64,000 nucleotides of DNA from Hymenolepis diminuta (GCA_900708905.1 CAADRB010000022.1:477087-541086), one strand, 5' to 3'; numbered from the stretch's first letter, positions 35,701 to 47,745 are shown. Numbers and translations: made by a program. Notes: generated by a model not told the origin, from the letters alone.

Positions 35701-38015
35701 TATTTGTATTACCGGCTGATCTGGTGCTGCATAGAAAACCCAAATGCACTATTAATAGTCAATCGGTTGGACATATCATAGTTGTGTTGAGAGGATCTTA
35801 ACATTCATGAGCCGTTTTTTCGATAATTTTCGCCCTTAAAGCGCCATATAAAGTAGATGCATGCCACTTTAATAAGCGAAGATTGAGAAGTCAAGATGGT
35901 GTATTATGGTATATTGACTGAAAAGATGTTTAGAATTACGACATGTTAATATCATAGATATTTGTAATTTTGCTATTTTCCTGGTTGAAATATAAAATTG
36001 TTTAAAAATTTTTAACCAATGAGAAGCCTTTAAACATAGGAAACAATAAAATAGTTAAAATAAGGCGGAAAGAGTTTGATTAAATGAAGCGCTAAATCAG
36101 GGAGTAAAGTTTTCCGCTTTTATACTTCACGTTTAAATTCGCCGCAAAGTCTGAAGTTAATATAAACTCAGAGAGAGGAGTAAATTCATAATATAAATTT
36201 TATGTATACAGGGTGGGTAAGGATCTGAGGACATTTATATTTCCGTAATTCAAACTAACCCGATAATAATTAATGTATATTTAATGCCAGAAGATGTTTT
36301 GACAAATACTAACATAATGAAAAGATACGCTATAGTAGTGCTTATAAATGCGAAACACAGGAATATGGAAATTGTAAGTTTCCTAAAAGTCTCCGCATCT
36401 TTCTTTTGTGAAGTTAGAAAGGAGCTTGTGAACGAACGCAATGGAGATGAATTGGCCACGGCGAGAGGGAGAAAACAACGTTGTCAACGCTCTGTTGATT
36501 CTCACCTTCTCACTCACTCACTAAGTTCGTGAGAAGAGTGCATAGCATGGAATGATGGACGAAAATCTTGGGAAGTCAATGCGCAATATCTTGCCAAAGA
36601 TCCTCAGGTGTCTGAAGGAGCTATAAGGCATGCTGTTAATCAAGACCTCGGACACAAATCACCACTTCTAAGACGAGGCCAGTTTATGTGGCCAAATAAC
36701 AATTCAAGGAATCGTTTTATGCGCGTGCAAAAGCACTCTAAAACCAATTGAAGCACCCGGAAGAACAGGAGTGCGTTTGCTTTTTCTCCGACGAAAACAA
36801 TGTCCCACAGGATGAAAAGTCAATCGAAGAAATGATAGGTGGCTCGGTGCGGGCGAACCCCACCAATGTTCCAACTGACATCCACGAGCACGAAGTTTCC
36901 GGCAACTGTGATCTATTTGGTCTGATATCACTAAGGAGACGTGATTCCTTCATGTCTTGGTAGGATTCCATGTTATGGTAAGTTGTTCAGAACATTAAAT
37001 TCATTGAGGATGTAGGTCATAAATGTATGCAGGTCATAAAAAAACGTACCATTTTCCGGCTTATCCGAGGAAACTGCCAAAGAATCTCTTTTATCTGCGA
37101 GAATCAAGAGATGATCAGAACTCTCGAAAGTTGAATCCGTGGCGGGGATGCCAGAAATGCCCCGCAGATCTGAAAGAAGGTTAAGGCAAGATTGTGAGTC
37201 TTTTTTTGTCTTGAACGAAACCTGCACAGTGCACTACTGATGACCTTTTACATGTGCTCGTTAGACTTTAATGCAGGTTGCTGATTAAAAGGTGCACTAT
37301 TAACCTTACACGATGTGGTTTTGGATTCTAAAGTCTGTTGTTGAATCAGGACGAGAAAACAGTGTGAAGCTATTACGGTAGAAGTGGGCAGAAGGTAGAA
37401 GGGCGAATTTAACCAAGATAACATCGGTTAAACTATTTGAATGAAAATATGTTTTTGTCAGGGCTCATCATGGACATACTAAAGGAGTTTTAAAGTTCCA
37501 GCTACTGATATCACTAAAAGGTTATGGAAGTATTCATACAAAACTAGATAATAACATTTTTGACAGGAAAGAAGTCGCTTAGTGGCCTCAATAATTGTGA
37601 GACGGACGAAAGTACTGTGTATTGTGTGTTGTGCAGAGTTGCATAATAATGTCAAAAAAAACATGCTTCAATTGCAGAAATAGAGATTCTTCGATATTAT
37701 AATATGTGATCTACTACCCAGGAGATCTCGAAGTATATTCCGTCAATGCTTCGCATGATTCTAGATTTTAATTTAACAACTAACGAGATGCATCACTTGT
37801 CTGAGTAGCATGATGAATGCTAACCTCAAGTTAACAAACACTGAAACCAACATTCGGAGATGCAGTTCTCGGGAAATAATATGAAACGAAACTGCACAAA
37901 CGGATTCGTAACTCAATCAATGCACAAACATTAGCTTTAACTGCTTGCATTGTAGAAAAAAAAACAGATTTCACTTACACAGAATTATTACCAATATTAC
38001 AACTGCCAGATCCAT
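26760..38015 (-). CDS. Receptor-type tyrosine phosphatase-like protein with an inactive PTP domain
   Basis: Eighteen phase-consistent exons: 38015-37979, 37169-37050, 35726-35460, 34167-33868, 33802-33546, 33507-33335, 33264-33197, 33150-33012, 32849-32823, 31950-31894, 31813-31726, 30905-30809, 30753-30680, 29875-29670, 29599-29356, 28027-27876, 27092-26954, 26870-26760; 851 residues. Order: signal peptide (MDLAVVILVIILYL); FN3 about 53-141 (IAPTALTLSWNTT); FN3 about 142-241 (VSYNALEISWSPPANPNG); membrane-proximal region 242-407; TM about 412-432 (ALIFGIPIASVFLAMIGYAL) followed by KRIRLKWLK; one PTP domain about 485-835. PTP landmarks: VFFDASFI, TVGDFLFLLVRQRTTLVVML, ARYWP, FQFTGWPNDGVP, PPLIHSRVKDGRAGT. 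The HCx5R loop reads HSRVKDGR: Ser768 replaces the nucleophile while Arg774 is kept. The WPD loop reads WPN (Asn732). A phospho-ligand-binding or scaffold role is inferred. The 5' end lies in the left arm of an inverted repeat. No single ortholog can be named. Confidence 0.85.
31320..31600 (+). mobile_element. LTR-retrotransposon LTR end with primer-binding-site-like sequence
   Basis: Inside an intron of the pseudophosphatase gene lies a promoter-like block (TATAAATAG near 31380) followed by a C/T-rich leader. It ends in GCCGCTACA at 31577, and TGGTGACACTCAG starts at 31581. The TGGTGAC after a terminal CA resembles a degenerate tRNA-Trp primer-binding site of the gypsy type known in flatworm elements. 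No internal coding region follows. The 5' boundary is uncertain and may reach back to about 31140. Confidence 0.45.
36208..36960 (+). mobile_element. Mariner-like transposon, 5' part (copy A)
   Basis: Starts with a terminal-repeat-like ACAGGGTGGGTAAGGATC at 36208. Broken frames then follow the mariner transposase order: VRKELVNERNGDELATARGR, then DPQVSEGAIRHAVNQDLG, RRGQFMW, and CFFSDENNVPQDEKSIEE, which holds the first catalytic Asp region. After about 36930 the similarity stops and non-transposon DNA containing exons 2 and 1 of the pseudophosphatase gene follows. Several frameshifts and stops make it inactive. It sits in intron 2 of that gene. Confidence 0.75.
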
Positions 38016-38760
38016 GGAACTAGAATCTCACGCTGCATTATGAAAAGGCACAACAAACGTGAGCTAATTTCTGCACGATTCAATTGGATAGTTGCATTGA
38101 TTGGTTGGAAGAGCAATTTGCTCTGTACCATTGTTGGGTCAGTCCTCTCAATGTCTCGTGATTCCCACCTCTCCTCCAATTTAATGACTTTCCTTTCATT
38201 CTATATTTTCAGCGTCAGTTTCTCAATATTCAGTCATTTTCTCTCCCAAAACATAGCGCCAAGTTTACTACCTCCTTTGCCGAAATGCGTGTGCTTCTCT
38301 TGCAATCGTTGCATTAAGTTATGTGAGGCTGTCCATGGACTTGAAAAGAAATAAGAGCTCAATAGTAAACGATAAGAATGCAGTAACAGGACTGCTATGT
38401 TAAAGTCGCTGATCATCTCATCTACCCACTCTTGGTTGTAAGAAGATGGTGATGAGTGGAGGTGACATGACTGATCACGGAACTAAGTCAACCGGTTAAC
38501 AAGCATAGAGTATCGTGGGCAAAATCTCACCCATGAATGTGGGAGGCAATTCAAAAATTAAACATCAAAACGTAATTACACTCGTCATGAGAAGACGGAC
38601 TTCCGTCCCAACCTAAAGAAACAGCGTTGAATTAAAACGTTTAATGGAGGTCTGTGGGTCACAAAATGAATAGATAAAATAGATGATTTGAAAGGAGGAA
38701 TATGAAGCCTCAATTTAGCATTAATTGGAGAGAGGAGGGTGAGAGGAGATTTCGGCCCCG
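36708..38760. repeat. Left arm of a 2053-bp inverted duplication
   Basis: Reverse complement of 44876-46928 at matching spacing (paired positions always sum to 83636). All compared frames translate identically. I noticed one base difference, close to the outer end (GCGCGTGC against GCGCGCGC). The arm contains part of mariner copy A, exons 2 and 1 of the pseudophosphatase gene, and its presumed promoter. Confidence 0.92.
38016..38760 (-). promoter_or_regulatory. Presumed promoter and 5'UTR region of the pseudophosphatase gene
   Basis: Sequence upstream of the signal-peptide ATG at 38015. An out-of-frame ATG at 38179 opens a 60-codon frame that overlaps the true start and could act as an upstream ORF if transcribed. 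No clear TATA box was found. The whole block is copied in the right arm of the inverted duplication. Confidence 0.35.
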
Positions 38761-38764
38761 AATA

Positions 38765-39470
38765 GTAGTCAAAAACAACTTAAGATAATCGTTTAATGTG
38801 TGTAAAGCGACTTTTAAACAAATTGAAGCACCCAGAAGATGGGGAGCGACTTTTGTTTTTTTCCGACGAAAACAATGTCCAACAGGATGGAAAAGTCAAT
38901 TCAGGAAAGTAATGGGTGTCTTTGTGCCGGCGGACTCCGCTGAAATTCCAACGGTCATACACACGTAATTTTCAGCAAAAGTGATTGTTTTTGGTGGCGT
39001 TATTGTTAGCAGTGAGGGAGATGCACATCACGACTCCTCCATTTTTTCCACAGGGTCTTAGAGTCAGTGCAGATGCAGGTGCCTATGTGGAAACTCTTTA
39101 AATTAATGTTGTTAAAGCGCCTTGGATAGACGGCGTACCTAACGGAGAAGAGCCCTGTATCTTCAAACAAGTTTTCTCTCCATCTCATAACTTTCCGAAA
39201 ACCCGGAATTGGATGCATGGCCGAGAATTTTCATGTTAGACCAATCTTATGGCCTTCTAACCCACCAGACCTTAATCCTTTGGATTATTACATGTGGAGT
39301 GGAACGTGGTTGTAAAGAAAGTTAATAAGCATTCCCACAACACATCTCTCATGGAAGCAATAGGCCAGGAAATGGAGGCATCGTTAAAGACCACTCGATG
39401 GAAGCTTCCAGTCAGTCGCTTTCGGTCTCTAATGGAGTGAGTGATAGAAGCGGAAAGAAGATATATATAA
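38765..39470 (+). mobile_element. Mariner-like transposase, middle and 3' part (copy B), decayed
   Basis: Direct-orientation relative of copy A. It overlaps A's central part (RLLFFSDENNVQQDGKVNS) and continues with FSAKVIVFGG and SSEGDAHHDSS. The third catalytic motif follows as PPDLNPLDYYMWS near 39270, then RFRSLME before a stop and VIEAERRYI ending near 39470. Many frameshifts and stops are present, so it is not functional. Confidence 0.8.
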
Positions 39471-39566
39471 TAAAACCTAGGTTATTTCTTTCGTTAAAAG
39501 AAATTTTAAGTTTTAACTATTAACAGTTTCATTTTCTGTTGTTTTTAAGTGCATATATGTATATAT

Positions 39567-39590
39567 ATGGGTGGGACAAGACCTATTGAT
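39567..39590 (+). repeat. Mariner terminal-repeat-like sequence
   Basis: ATGGGTGGGACAAGACC resembles the outer end of copy A (CAGGGTGGGTAAGGATC) in the same orientation, so it may belong to a further element rather than close copy B. Confidence 0.3.
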
Positions 39591-39784
39591 CAGACCATTG
39601 GACATTCAGTTAATTGAAATGGTCACTACTCAAGCTATTGTTCAGCTTAACTAACGTCACCCTACATTATTCCTTTATTCATTTCCACTCTCTATCGTTT
39701 TTTATTAATGGTTACCTCGAAATTCGCATATTCTCTTAAATTTTCATACGGGTATATAACAAGTAAAAAACCGACAACTTTTGG

Positions 39785-40060
39785 GGAAACTGTGTTTCCG
39801 TGTTTTTTGCCACGTGAGACTCGATGTGTGATTGATTGAGAACGAGACTCGGGGAGCAGGATAAAGTTGGAGGGGAAAGAGAAGGGGGAAGCAAGGTTTG
39901 TCCGATCTCACTTCCCTTTCCATCCATCTGTTACCCAAAACATGCAAGCAAAATCGTTTCATCCCCCATATCACGCATGTACAAAAAATTGTTTGCATCA
40001 GCGCGATCGTTAAATTCGCTGCGCCGTCTGTCAAAAATAAAGAGGGTTGAACGTGTCTGA
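39785..40060 (+). repeat. Dispersed G-rich repeat, copy 1
   Basis: Begins near CCACGTGAGACT, runs through a G-rich stretch, and contains TTTGTCCGATCTCACTTCCC followed by CCATCTGTTACCCAAAACA. The same order of blocks occurs on the opposite strand at about 42880-43095. Frames of 60-100 codons cross it on both strands, but none looks like a protein family. Confidence 0.6.
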
Positions 40061-42879
40061 TTCCTCATGTCTGAATTCTCTTGCCCGCCTATAAAATATT
40101 CTCGGAATAATTTTCTTTAGTGTTGGGGATATTTACGACTTGCCATTTTGGTTTGAACGAAATATGAACAGTAAATGCAATATAACTGGTTTAGAAATGT
40201 CTTACTTAAGAAGATAATCAGATAACAATTGATCCCCATGTTTATATCTTTTAAATACTTGAGGATATTATTCGATATTTAATTGATAAAACATAACAGA
40301 TGAGACCGATAAATCGTGACCTTTGCCATCAACATCTTTGTATGAATACTTTTCAAAATCTGACAATACTTGTCTTAACCTGCTTCAAGACACTTAACTT
40401 ACAGTGAGAAATCGATCACAAAAGTTAGTTCAAATAGAAATTGAGGGTTCGCTCCACGTTCAGCTAATGTCCCATAACGTTTTGAATACGTTCGAAGCCT
40501 TCTTTTATTTTGTTGCTCTGTCATTTCATTGACGTGGAATGCTGGGAATTGTTTAATAATGATAGCGATAAATTTGGAATAATTTATCCCCTATTTATTT
40601 CTGTGCTATGAGAAAAGGCAGTAATTTGCCACTTTAAAGTCTTCCGAACTAATTAATACCATGCCCGATTTATTGGTCCCTATAATCTTCTTGATCAACT
40701 GAACGTATCATAGCGCCAACCTATTAAGTCCTATTTTAGGCTTGAAATCGAATGACTTTTTGATAACTTATTTTCTCAAAAATCCCTCATTTTCCGCCTA
40801 ATGGATAACAAATTATTACAGGCCTTCAACCTTCATATTCAACGCCGATAGTTTCAATATATAAAAGTTTCAAAGCCCTTCATCTTTATTATTTGAATTG
40901 TCGTCTCATTATATCTTCCATCATGCCCCATCATATAAAATTCAAATTATCACCTTTAATCTTAGATATGAACTATTATTTGGGAATAGACTTTTATAAC
41001 AATCCCTCAATTTTCGCCTGAATGGGCATCTAAGTATGACTGGTGAGTCCTCAGCCTTCTGTCGGTTATATTAGAAAAATTTCAACAGATGGAATCCCAA
41101 CGTAATCTCGTCCTTCTACTCTATCTCTCTCCCCACTGGAAAGACATGAGGATCCATGTGAGATGACATGTGTTCTCTACAAAAAGAACAATTAATTATC
41201 TGATCCTTCATCGAGATTTGGCAGTCTATTTCCTGGTAAGCTTAATAAAATCGGTTAAACATCAAAAAGAGAGATAAATTGCGTTTGAACAAAAATTTTC
41301 ATCTAGAACATGCTTTCATTGATGAAAATCAAGAAATGAGCAGAGCTCTCAAGAGGTGTTTTGAAGCGAAGAGATTGTGGAAGTTTCGAGGAAATCTGAA
41401 AGCAAGAAATATGAGTAGTAAACGAATTTAATTTCGTTTATTGTGAGTTATGACTGAAAGGTACTTTTAATGACTTATTAAGTAAGTGATATTTTAAGAG
41501 CATTTTGGAAATAAACAGCTATTCTGGAGGCTTTTTTCTCCTGAAATTGGATATTTTTATAGCAAATGCATGTGGTTATATTTAAATAATTTGCCTACCT
41601 CAGTTTCATTATCATTAACACGACTTTTGATGCCTTTCTCAACTTACTCGGCTGTCAAAATTATGCGGAGCGTTTCAAAATTATCTACTGTAATAGCCTC
41701 ATTTGCTTCCAAAAATAGTGCCGAATCCCCCTTTTTCCTCCACCCCCCCNNNNNNNNNNNNNNNNNNNNNNNNNNNNNNNNGTAATATGAAACCGCCGAA
41801 TAATAATAAAATGATACTAATAATAACATGTAAAATTGTAACCTTAATTTCTTTTGGATAAAAAATATCCCTTTTACCCAGCATCCTCCCTTCCTTTATT
41901 CGCAGAGTGAGCAGCTTAGTGGAATGATGAGTGTAGTTTATACCGAAAGGAGCTGGACGAGGGGACTAGAGACAAGTATTCACCTCAACGACATCCAAAA
42001 CCAATTGGGGTTGGGGGGTACTCTATTGATTGAGCAATCGCATCCCTACGTAGTCGGTTATGGGTAATGAAAAACACACTCTCTTAATTCACTTCATCAC
42101 TCCATTGGGGATAAAGTGAAACCGAGCGAGCGGTTTGAACAAAAGGAAGTATTTTTGTTTCAATGGTTACTGGACTCCAAATAAAAATGATAATAAAGTG
42201 ATCCCATTTACAGTTACTTGTGAGAAATTTCAACGATGTTCTGCTTTTTTCTCAAATCACCAGCAGTCAATTTTAAGGTGCTTCTTTTTTCAACACAGGG
42301 AATTTACTTTAACAGAAATAGGAATTTTTGCATGACTAACTAAAGATCAGTACTTCTCCTGAAAGTGGTTTGGATGTTGTGAATTAATCCTTTCCAATTA
42401 GTGCTTTAACAATTTCAACTCCTTCGAAGTAGTGAAATAATAGGATTGTTATTTTCAGAAGAAATGGAAAGTAAAAGTCTTAATCAAACTACCTTGGGAA
42501 GGTTCTAGAGTGAAGCTGAAAGTTTGTTCACATGAACTGAATGGATGTTGTTTTCCGATGTAAGTTGAGCCTTTTAACATAGGTTGAAGCACACAAAAGT
42601 GGAATCAACCGACTTTCATATCATTTTTATCAAATATTATAAAATACCCTATAATTTAATACTTTGCGAGATAAGTCTGTCAATATTCATAAATCACAGA
42701 GTTCAACTTGATAAAAATACGACCAGCTCAGTTGTATTTACCTTCTGTATAATATTCGGTTACAAATAACCAGTAGTCAATATCTCTCTATATCTAATAG
42801 AAAATACTCTATGTAGGGAACATTATGTATTCGTAAATGAGAAATAGGACATGGATCTCTTTGGATAGTTCAGTCTCCC
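40061..42879. other. Spacer between the inverted arms, central part
   Basis: AT-rich and without a recognisable gene. Next to the assembly gap a minus-strand stretch (about 41749-41560) reads DSALFLEANEAITVDNFETL, then RIILTAE, meets a stop that overlaps a GTAAGT donor-like site, and continues EKGIKSRVNDNETEVGKLF. It may be an exon edge or a decayed coding fragment. I cannot identify it. Confidence 0.35.
41750..41781. other. Assembly gap (32 N)
   Basis: Run of N directly after a tract of seven C. It lies within about 60 bp of the midpoint between the two inverted arms (about 41818). Confidence 1.
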
Positions 42880-43095
42880 AAAACTTAACAGACGGTGTAG
42901 TACTGACGCCAACGCTAACACTACTTTGTACAAATGAGGAGTGAGAGATGGAATCGTTCTGCGTGCGTGTTTTGGGTAACAGATGGGTGCAAAGGGAAGT
43001 GAGATCGGACAAACACTGATTCCCCTACCCAACTTTACTCTCCTCCCCCTTTGAGACCCCTTCGTATTCACTCACGCATTTGGCCCCACGTGGTA
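42880..43095 (-). repeat. Dispersed G-rich repeat, copy 2 (inverted relative to copy 1)
   Basis: Minus-strand match to 39785-40060: CCACGTGGGGCC, a G-rich stretch, TTTGTCCGATCTCACTTCCC, then CCATCTGTTACCCAAAACA. Divergence grows towards the end. Confidence 0.6.
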
Positions 43096-44875
43096 TAGAG
43101 AGGAAAAGGGGGGTGTTTATAAAATATCAGGTTAAAAATATTAGAAGAAATGAGAAATTAGAATCAGCTACAGACTTAAATGATGAAAAGTAGTATCTGT
43201 GATAAAGAAGAAAATTTGAGCAATGTCTTAGGCTATTATCAATTCATTTACTCCAAAATACATCTAACACTATTGAACTGCAAATTTATCCACTAGAGGT
43301 AATAATTCCCCGCAAAAATTTCAGCCAACTTTTTGGAGATGGGCATTTCCCCCGTTCTTTTAATAAATGTTTGCTTGCCATAACTCTGTCTTCTTCCATC
43401 ATAGCAAGAATTAAGAATGATGTTAATCTCAAATTCTTCAGATTGTAGAATCCTAAGCTGCACTACACTTCTTTAGGTGATGAGCGAAATAAGCTCTTCA
43501 GCACAAATGACGACAAATCAGTCGTGTTCTTATTATGCACGGTGGCAACAACTACACATTCTTGCTTACATATTATAAGCCTTACCTGCAAAGTCACAAT
43601 TTATTAATATTGTTGTTTTGCTGCTCTTTTATTAGCTCAAAGATTCTGACTCTATTTATTTCCCATTTTCTCCTTGGATGAAGGTATAATCTATTTCAAA
43701 CGATGTACATTACTTTTAGTGCTTTGGTTAAGTCAAATAAATCTGTTTCAGGGAATTCAAATGAGATTTATAGAGAAAAAACGCTTATTCTCAGCTCAGC
43801 ATCAAGTGATCAATTATTCCTTCTCGTGAGAGCACAACTAAGGCGAGGGAGGAAAACTCGTCTCATCTATTCTTCCCCCACATCCCAACCCCTTCATTTC
43901 ACTTCTCCAAATGTACCCACGTGTTTTCCAACAGAGGGGAAGATAGAGAATGGATGGAATACGACAGAATCCCATCTGTCGGAACTTCCCTGGATCGACA
44001 GAAGGCCAAATGCTCATTAGTTATAGATTGGTACCCATTCAGGCGGAAAATGGGAGATTGTTTTATAAGATTAAGCCCAAATTGTTCATTTAATTTTACG
44101 ATTAGAGCGAGGTGGAGCATCAAATTAGTAACAGGATATGGTGAAACAATAATTTGAATAACGTATTTACCTGTTCAAAACTTGTTGAAATTAGTGCCGC
44201 TACCAATAGATCAGCTGAATGAAATAAATGTTCAAAACAATTTATTTGTTATATTATTCCTTGTACTACTAATTATTTAAGTTAAATGGCAAATTAAAGC
44301 ATTTTGCCTCAAATTTTCAGAGTGTTTCCGTTTATGATATATGCGTAATCGTAACCCGCAGGATGATAAACATTGTTCGTCGATCTGTTGAAAACGGCTA
44401 GAAGTGAAAGATGGAAATCGGTTGCTTACATATGAACACTGTTTTGGCTTCTTTAGGTGTCTACTACTTTTTCTAACGAAATGTGTTGTCAAGTGGCTGC
44501 TGTCGTTTCTCCGTTCATTATTAAATAAATGAATGACATTAATTTAAAATTATTAATAGTGCAGGCAATTATTACTCTGCTCAGCTGCCATTTAAAGTGC
44601 ATATTTACAGTCAATTGAGTAACGCGTCAATTTTTTATAAATTAAGTATCCGATAAATTGACCGATACAAAGATTGAAGACGTGCAACCAGGCGTCTCTG
44701 AAACTCTGCCATTTACAGATGATCGCTTTCTTCAGCCATCAATATAGTTACTACTTGTTTGCGAAATATATGAATGGAGAGTTAAACATGTGTGTAGCAC
44801 TTAGTTAATGGAAAACACGCATCAGTTACATGGCATTCTCAACGACCAACCGAAATATTGTGGGATGATACTGTA
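43096..44875. other. Spacer between the inverted arms, right part
   Basis: No gene recognised. Frames of 60-105 codons at 43703-44157 on both strands overlap one another and carry no family motif. Confidence 0.4.
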
Positions 44876-46928
44876 CGGGGCCGAAATCTCCTCTCACCCT
44901 CCTCTCTCCAATTAATGCTAAATTGAGGCTTCATATTCCTCCTTTCAAATCATCTATTTTATCTATTCATTTTGTGACCCACAGACCTCCATTAAACGTT
45001 TTAATTCAACGCTGTTTCTTTAGGTTGGGACGGAAGTCCGTCTTCTCATGACGAGTGTAATTACGTTTTGATGTTTAATTTTTGAATTGCCTCCCACATT
45101 CATGGGTGAGATTTTGCCCACGATACTCTATGCTTGTTAACCGGTTGACTTAGTTCCGTGATCAGTCATGTCACCTCCACTCATCACCATCTTCTTACAA
45201 CCAAGAGTGGGTAGATGAGATGATCAGCGACTTTAACATAGCAGTCCTGTTACTGCATTCTTATCGTTTACTATTGAGCTCTTATTTCTTTTCAAGTCCA
45301 TGGACAGCCTCACATAACTTAATGCAACGATTGCAAGAGAAGCACACGCATTTCGGCAAAGGAGGTAGTAAACTTGGCGCTATGTTTTGGGAGAGAAAAT
45401 GACTGAATATTGAGAAACTGACGCTGAAAATATAGAATGAAAGGAAAGTCATTAAATTGGAGGAGAGGTGGGAATCACGAGACATTGAGAGGACTGACCC
45501 AACAATGGTACAGAGCAAATTGCTCTTCCAACCAATCAATGCAACTATCCAATTGAATCGTGCAGAAATTAGCTCACGTTTGTTGTGCCTTTTCATAATG
45601 CAGCGTGAGATTCTAGTTCCATGGATCTGGCAGTTGTAATATTGGTAATAATTCTGTGTAAGTGAAATCTGTTTTTTTTTCTACAATGCAAGCAGTTAAA
45701 GCTAATGTTTGTGCATTGATTGAGTTACGAATCCGTTTGTGCAGTTTCGTTTCATATTATTTCCCGAGAACTGCATCTCCGAATGTTGGTTTCAGTGTTT
45801 GTTAACTTGAGGTTAGCATTCATCATGCTACTCAGACAAGTGATGCATCTCGTTAGTTGTTAAATTAAAATCTAGAATCATGCGAAGCATTGACGGAATA
45901 TACTTCGAGATCTCCTGGGTAGTAGATCACATATTATAATATCGAAGAATCTCTATTTCTGCAATTGAAGCATGTTTTTTTTGACATTATTATGCAACTC
46001 TGCACAACACACAATACACAGTACTTTCGTCCGTCTCACAATTATTGAGGCCACTAAGCGACTTCTTTCCTGTCAAAAATGTTATTATCTAGTTTTGTAT
46101 GAATACTTCCATAACCTTTTAGTGATATCAGTAGCTGGAACTTTAAAACTCCTTTAGTATGTCCATGATGAGCCCTGACAAAAACATATTTTCATTCAAA
46201 TAGTTTAACCGATGTTATCTTGGTTAAATTCGCCCTTCTACCTTCTGCCCACTTCTACCGTAATAGCTTCACACTGTTTTCTCGTCCTGATTCAACAACA
46301 GACTTTAGAATCCAAAACCACATCGTGTAAGGTTAATAGTGCACCTTTTAATCAGCAACCTGCATTAAAGTCTAACGAGCACATGTAAAAGGTCATCAGT
46401 AGTGCACTGTGCAGGTTTCGTTCAAGACAAAAAAAGACTCACAATCTTGCCTTAACCTTCTTTCAGATCTGCGGGGCATTTCTGGCATCCCCGCCACGGA
46501 TTCAACTTTCGAGAGTTCTGATCATCTCTTGATTCTCGCAGATAAAAGAGATTCTTTGGCAGTTTCCTCGGATAAGCCGGAAAATGGTACGTTTTTTTAT
46601 GACCTGCATACATTTATGACCTACATCCTCAATGAATTTAATGTTCTGAACAACTTACCATAACATGGAATCCTACCAAGACATGAAGGAATCACGTCTC
46701 CTTAGTGATATCAGACCAAATAGATCACAGTTGCCGGAAACTTCGTGCTCGTGGATGTCAGTTGGAACATTGGTGGGGTTCGCCCGCACCGAGCCACCTA
46801 TCATTTCTTCGATTGACTTTTCATCCTGTGGGACATTGTTTTCGTCGGAGAAAAAGCAAACGCACTCCTGTTCTTCCGGGTGCTTCAATTGGTTTTAGAG
46901 TGCTTTTGCGCGCGCATAAAACGATTCC
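44876..46928. repeat. Right arm of the 2053-bp inverted duplication
   Basis: Near-identical inverted copy of 36708-38760. It ends inside a piece of mariner copy A (46673-46928 on the minus strand) and is followed by unrelated sequence. Confidence 0.92.
45621..46586 (+). pseudogene. Duplicated exons 1-2 of the receptor pseudophosphatase gene (truncated copy)
   Basis: The right arm repeats exon 1 (45621-45657, signal peptide MDLAVVILVIIL) and exon 2 (46467-46586, ending KPEN) with intact GT-AG sites on the plus strand. No further FN3 or PTP exon follows after the arm ends at 46928. If transcribed and retained past exon 2, it would encode a secreted peptide of roughly 75 residues that stops in the intron (frame through HTFMTYILNEFNVLNNLP, stop at 46661-46663). 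It is probably non-functional as a receptor. Confidence 0.75.
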
Positions 46929-47728
46929 CTTGAGTTAAGAGAGAAGAACAAAACTATCTTCAAAGAAACTGAGAAATTAAATGAGGAATATGTTTGTTTC
47001 AATTAATTTAATTTGCGCAGTCAAGTCTGATAATTTTCGGAACAAATATTCCATGTAACTGTTGATGTGTAAATAGGTAAATAATTATTTAAGCAATAAG
47101 TTATATTATTTATCATTAATCAATAAATTATTATATAATTTATAATGTCTTATCACTTAAAATATTAAACTTACTCGAAGGATAGAACTCGTAGGAAATG
47201 CGTCTGTGTTATTTTCATTTTTACAATATAATAAACCGTAAAACTCTCTGTAGGGTTAAAATGAATCCTTTGAGCAGTGTCTGAGCATTTACAATTCCAA
47301 TATCCATTTTGAGACTAGGTTTTTTAATGAGTTAATTAACTAGCTTATTTACGATAATTTAATTATTTATATTATATGGGAAGGGATGACACTTTAATTA
47401 GCACTTACATGTGTATCACGTGGACTATGTAAACGACCTCGTAAGGTCAAATTCAAGATTTCTTTCACCTGTGTAAACAATCCGCAATATCTAATTTCAG
47501 ACATCTATTCCCATCATTGATTCCCCTTATTAAGTCCCGTACATTTGACCTGACGAAGTCCAAACGCGCATGATGTTAAAAGATTAGGCGGAAGTATGTA
47601 TTGTTGGATAAATACCATACATTTAATTTCCCCTCATAGAATTTCAACCGCTGGATTAATGGACTTGTGCAAGGTATGTAGTAAATTCGGGGAAAGGCGC
47701 AAAAATTCTTTAAATTAATTAAATGTCT

Positions 47729-47745
47729 GACAGACAGACAGACAG
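47729..47745. repeat. (GACA)n microsatellite
   Basis: About four perfect units of GACA. Confidence 0.85.

Noticed and set aside
43703..44157. Overlapping frames of 74-105 codons on both strands in the palindrome spacer
   Set aside because: They contradict each other, carry no motif, and lie in sequence related to dispersed repeats.
47729..47745. Short tandem repeats considered as a CRISPR-like array
   Set aside because: A simple GACA microsatellite without spacers, in eukaryotic DNA.
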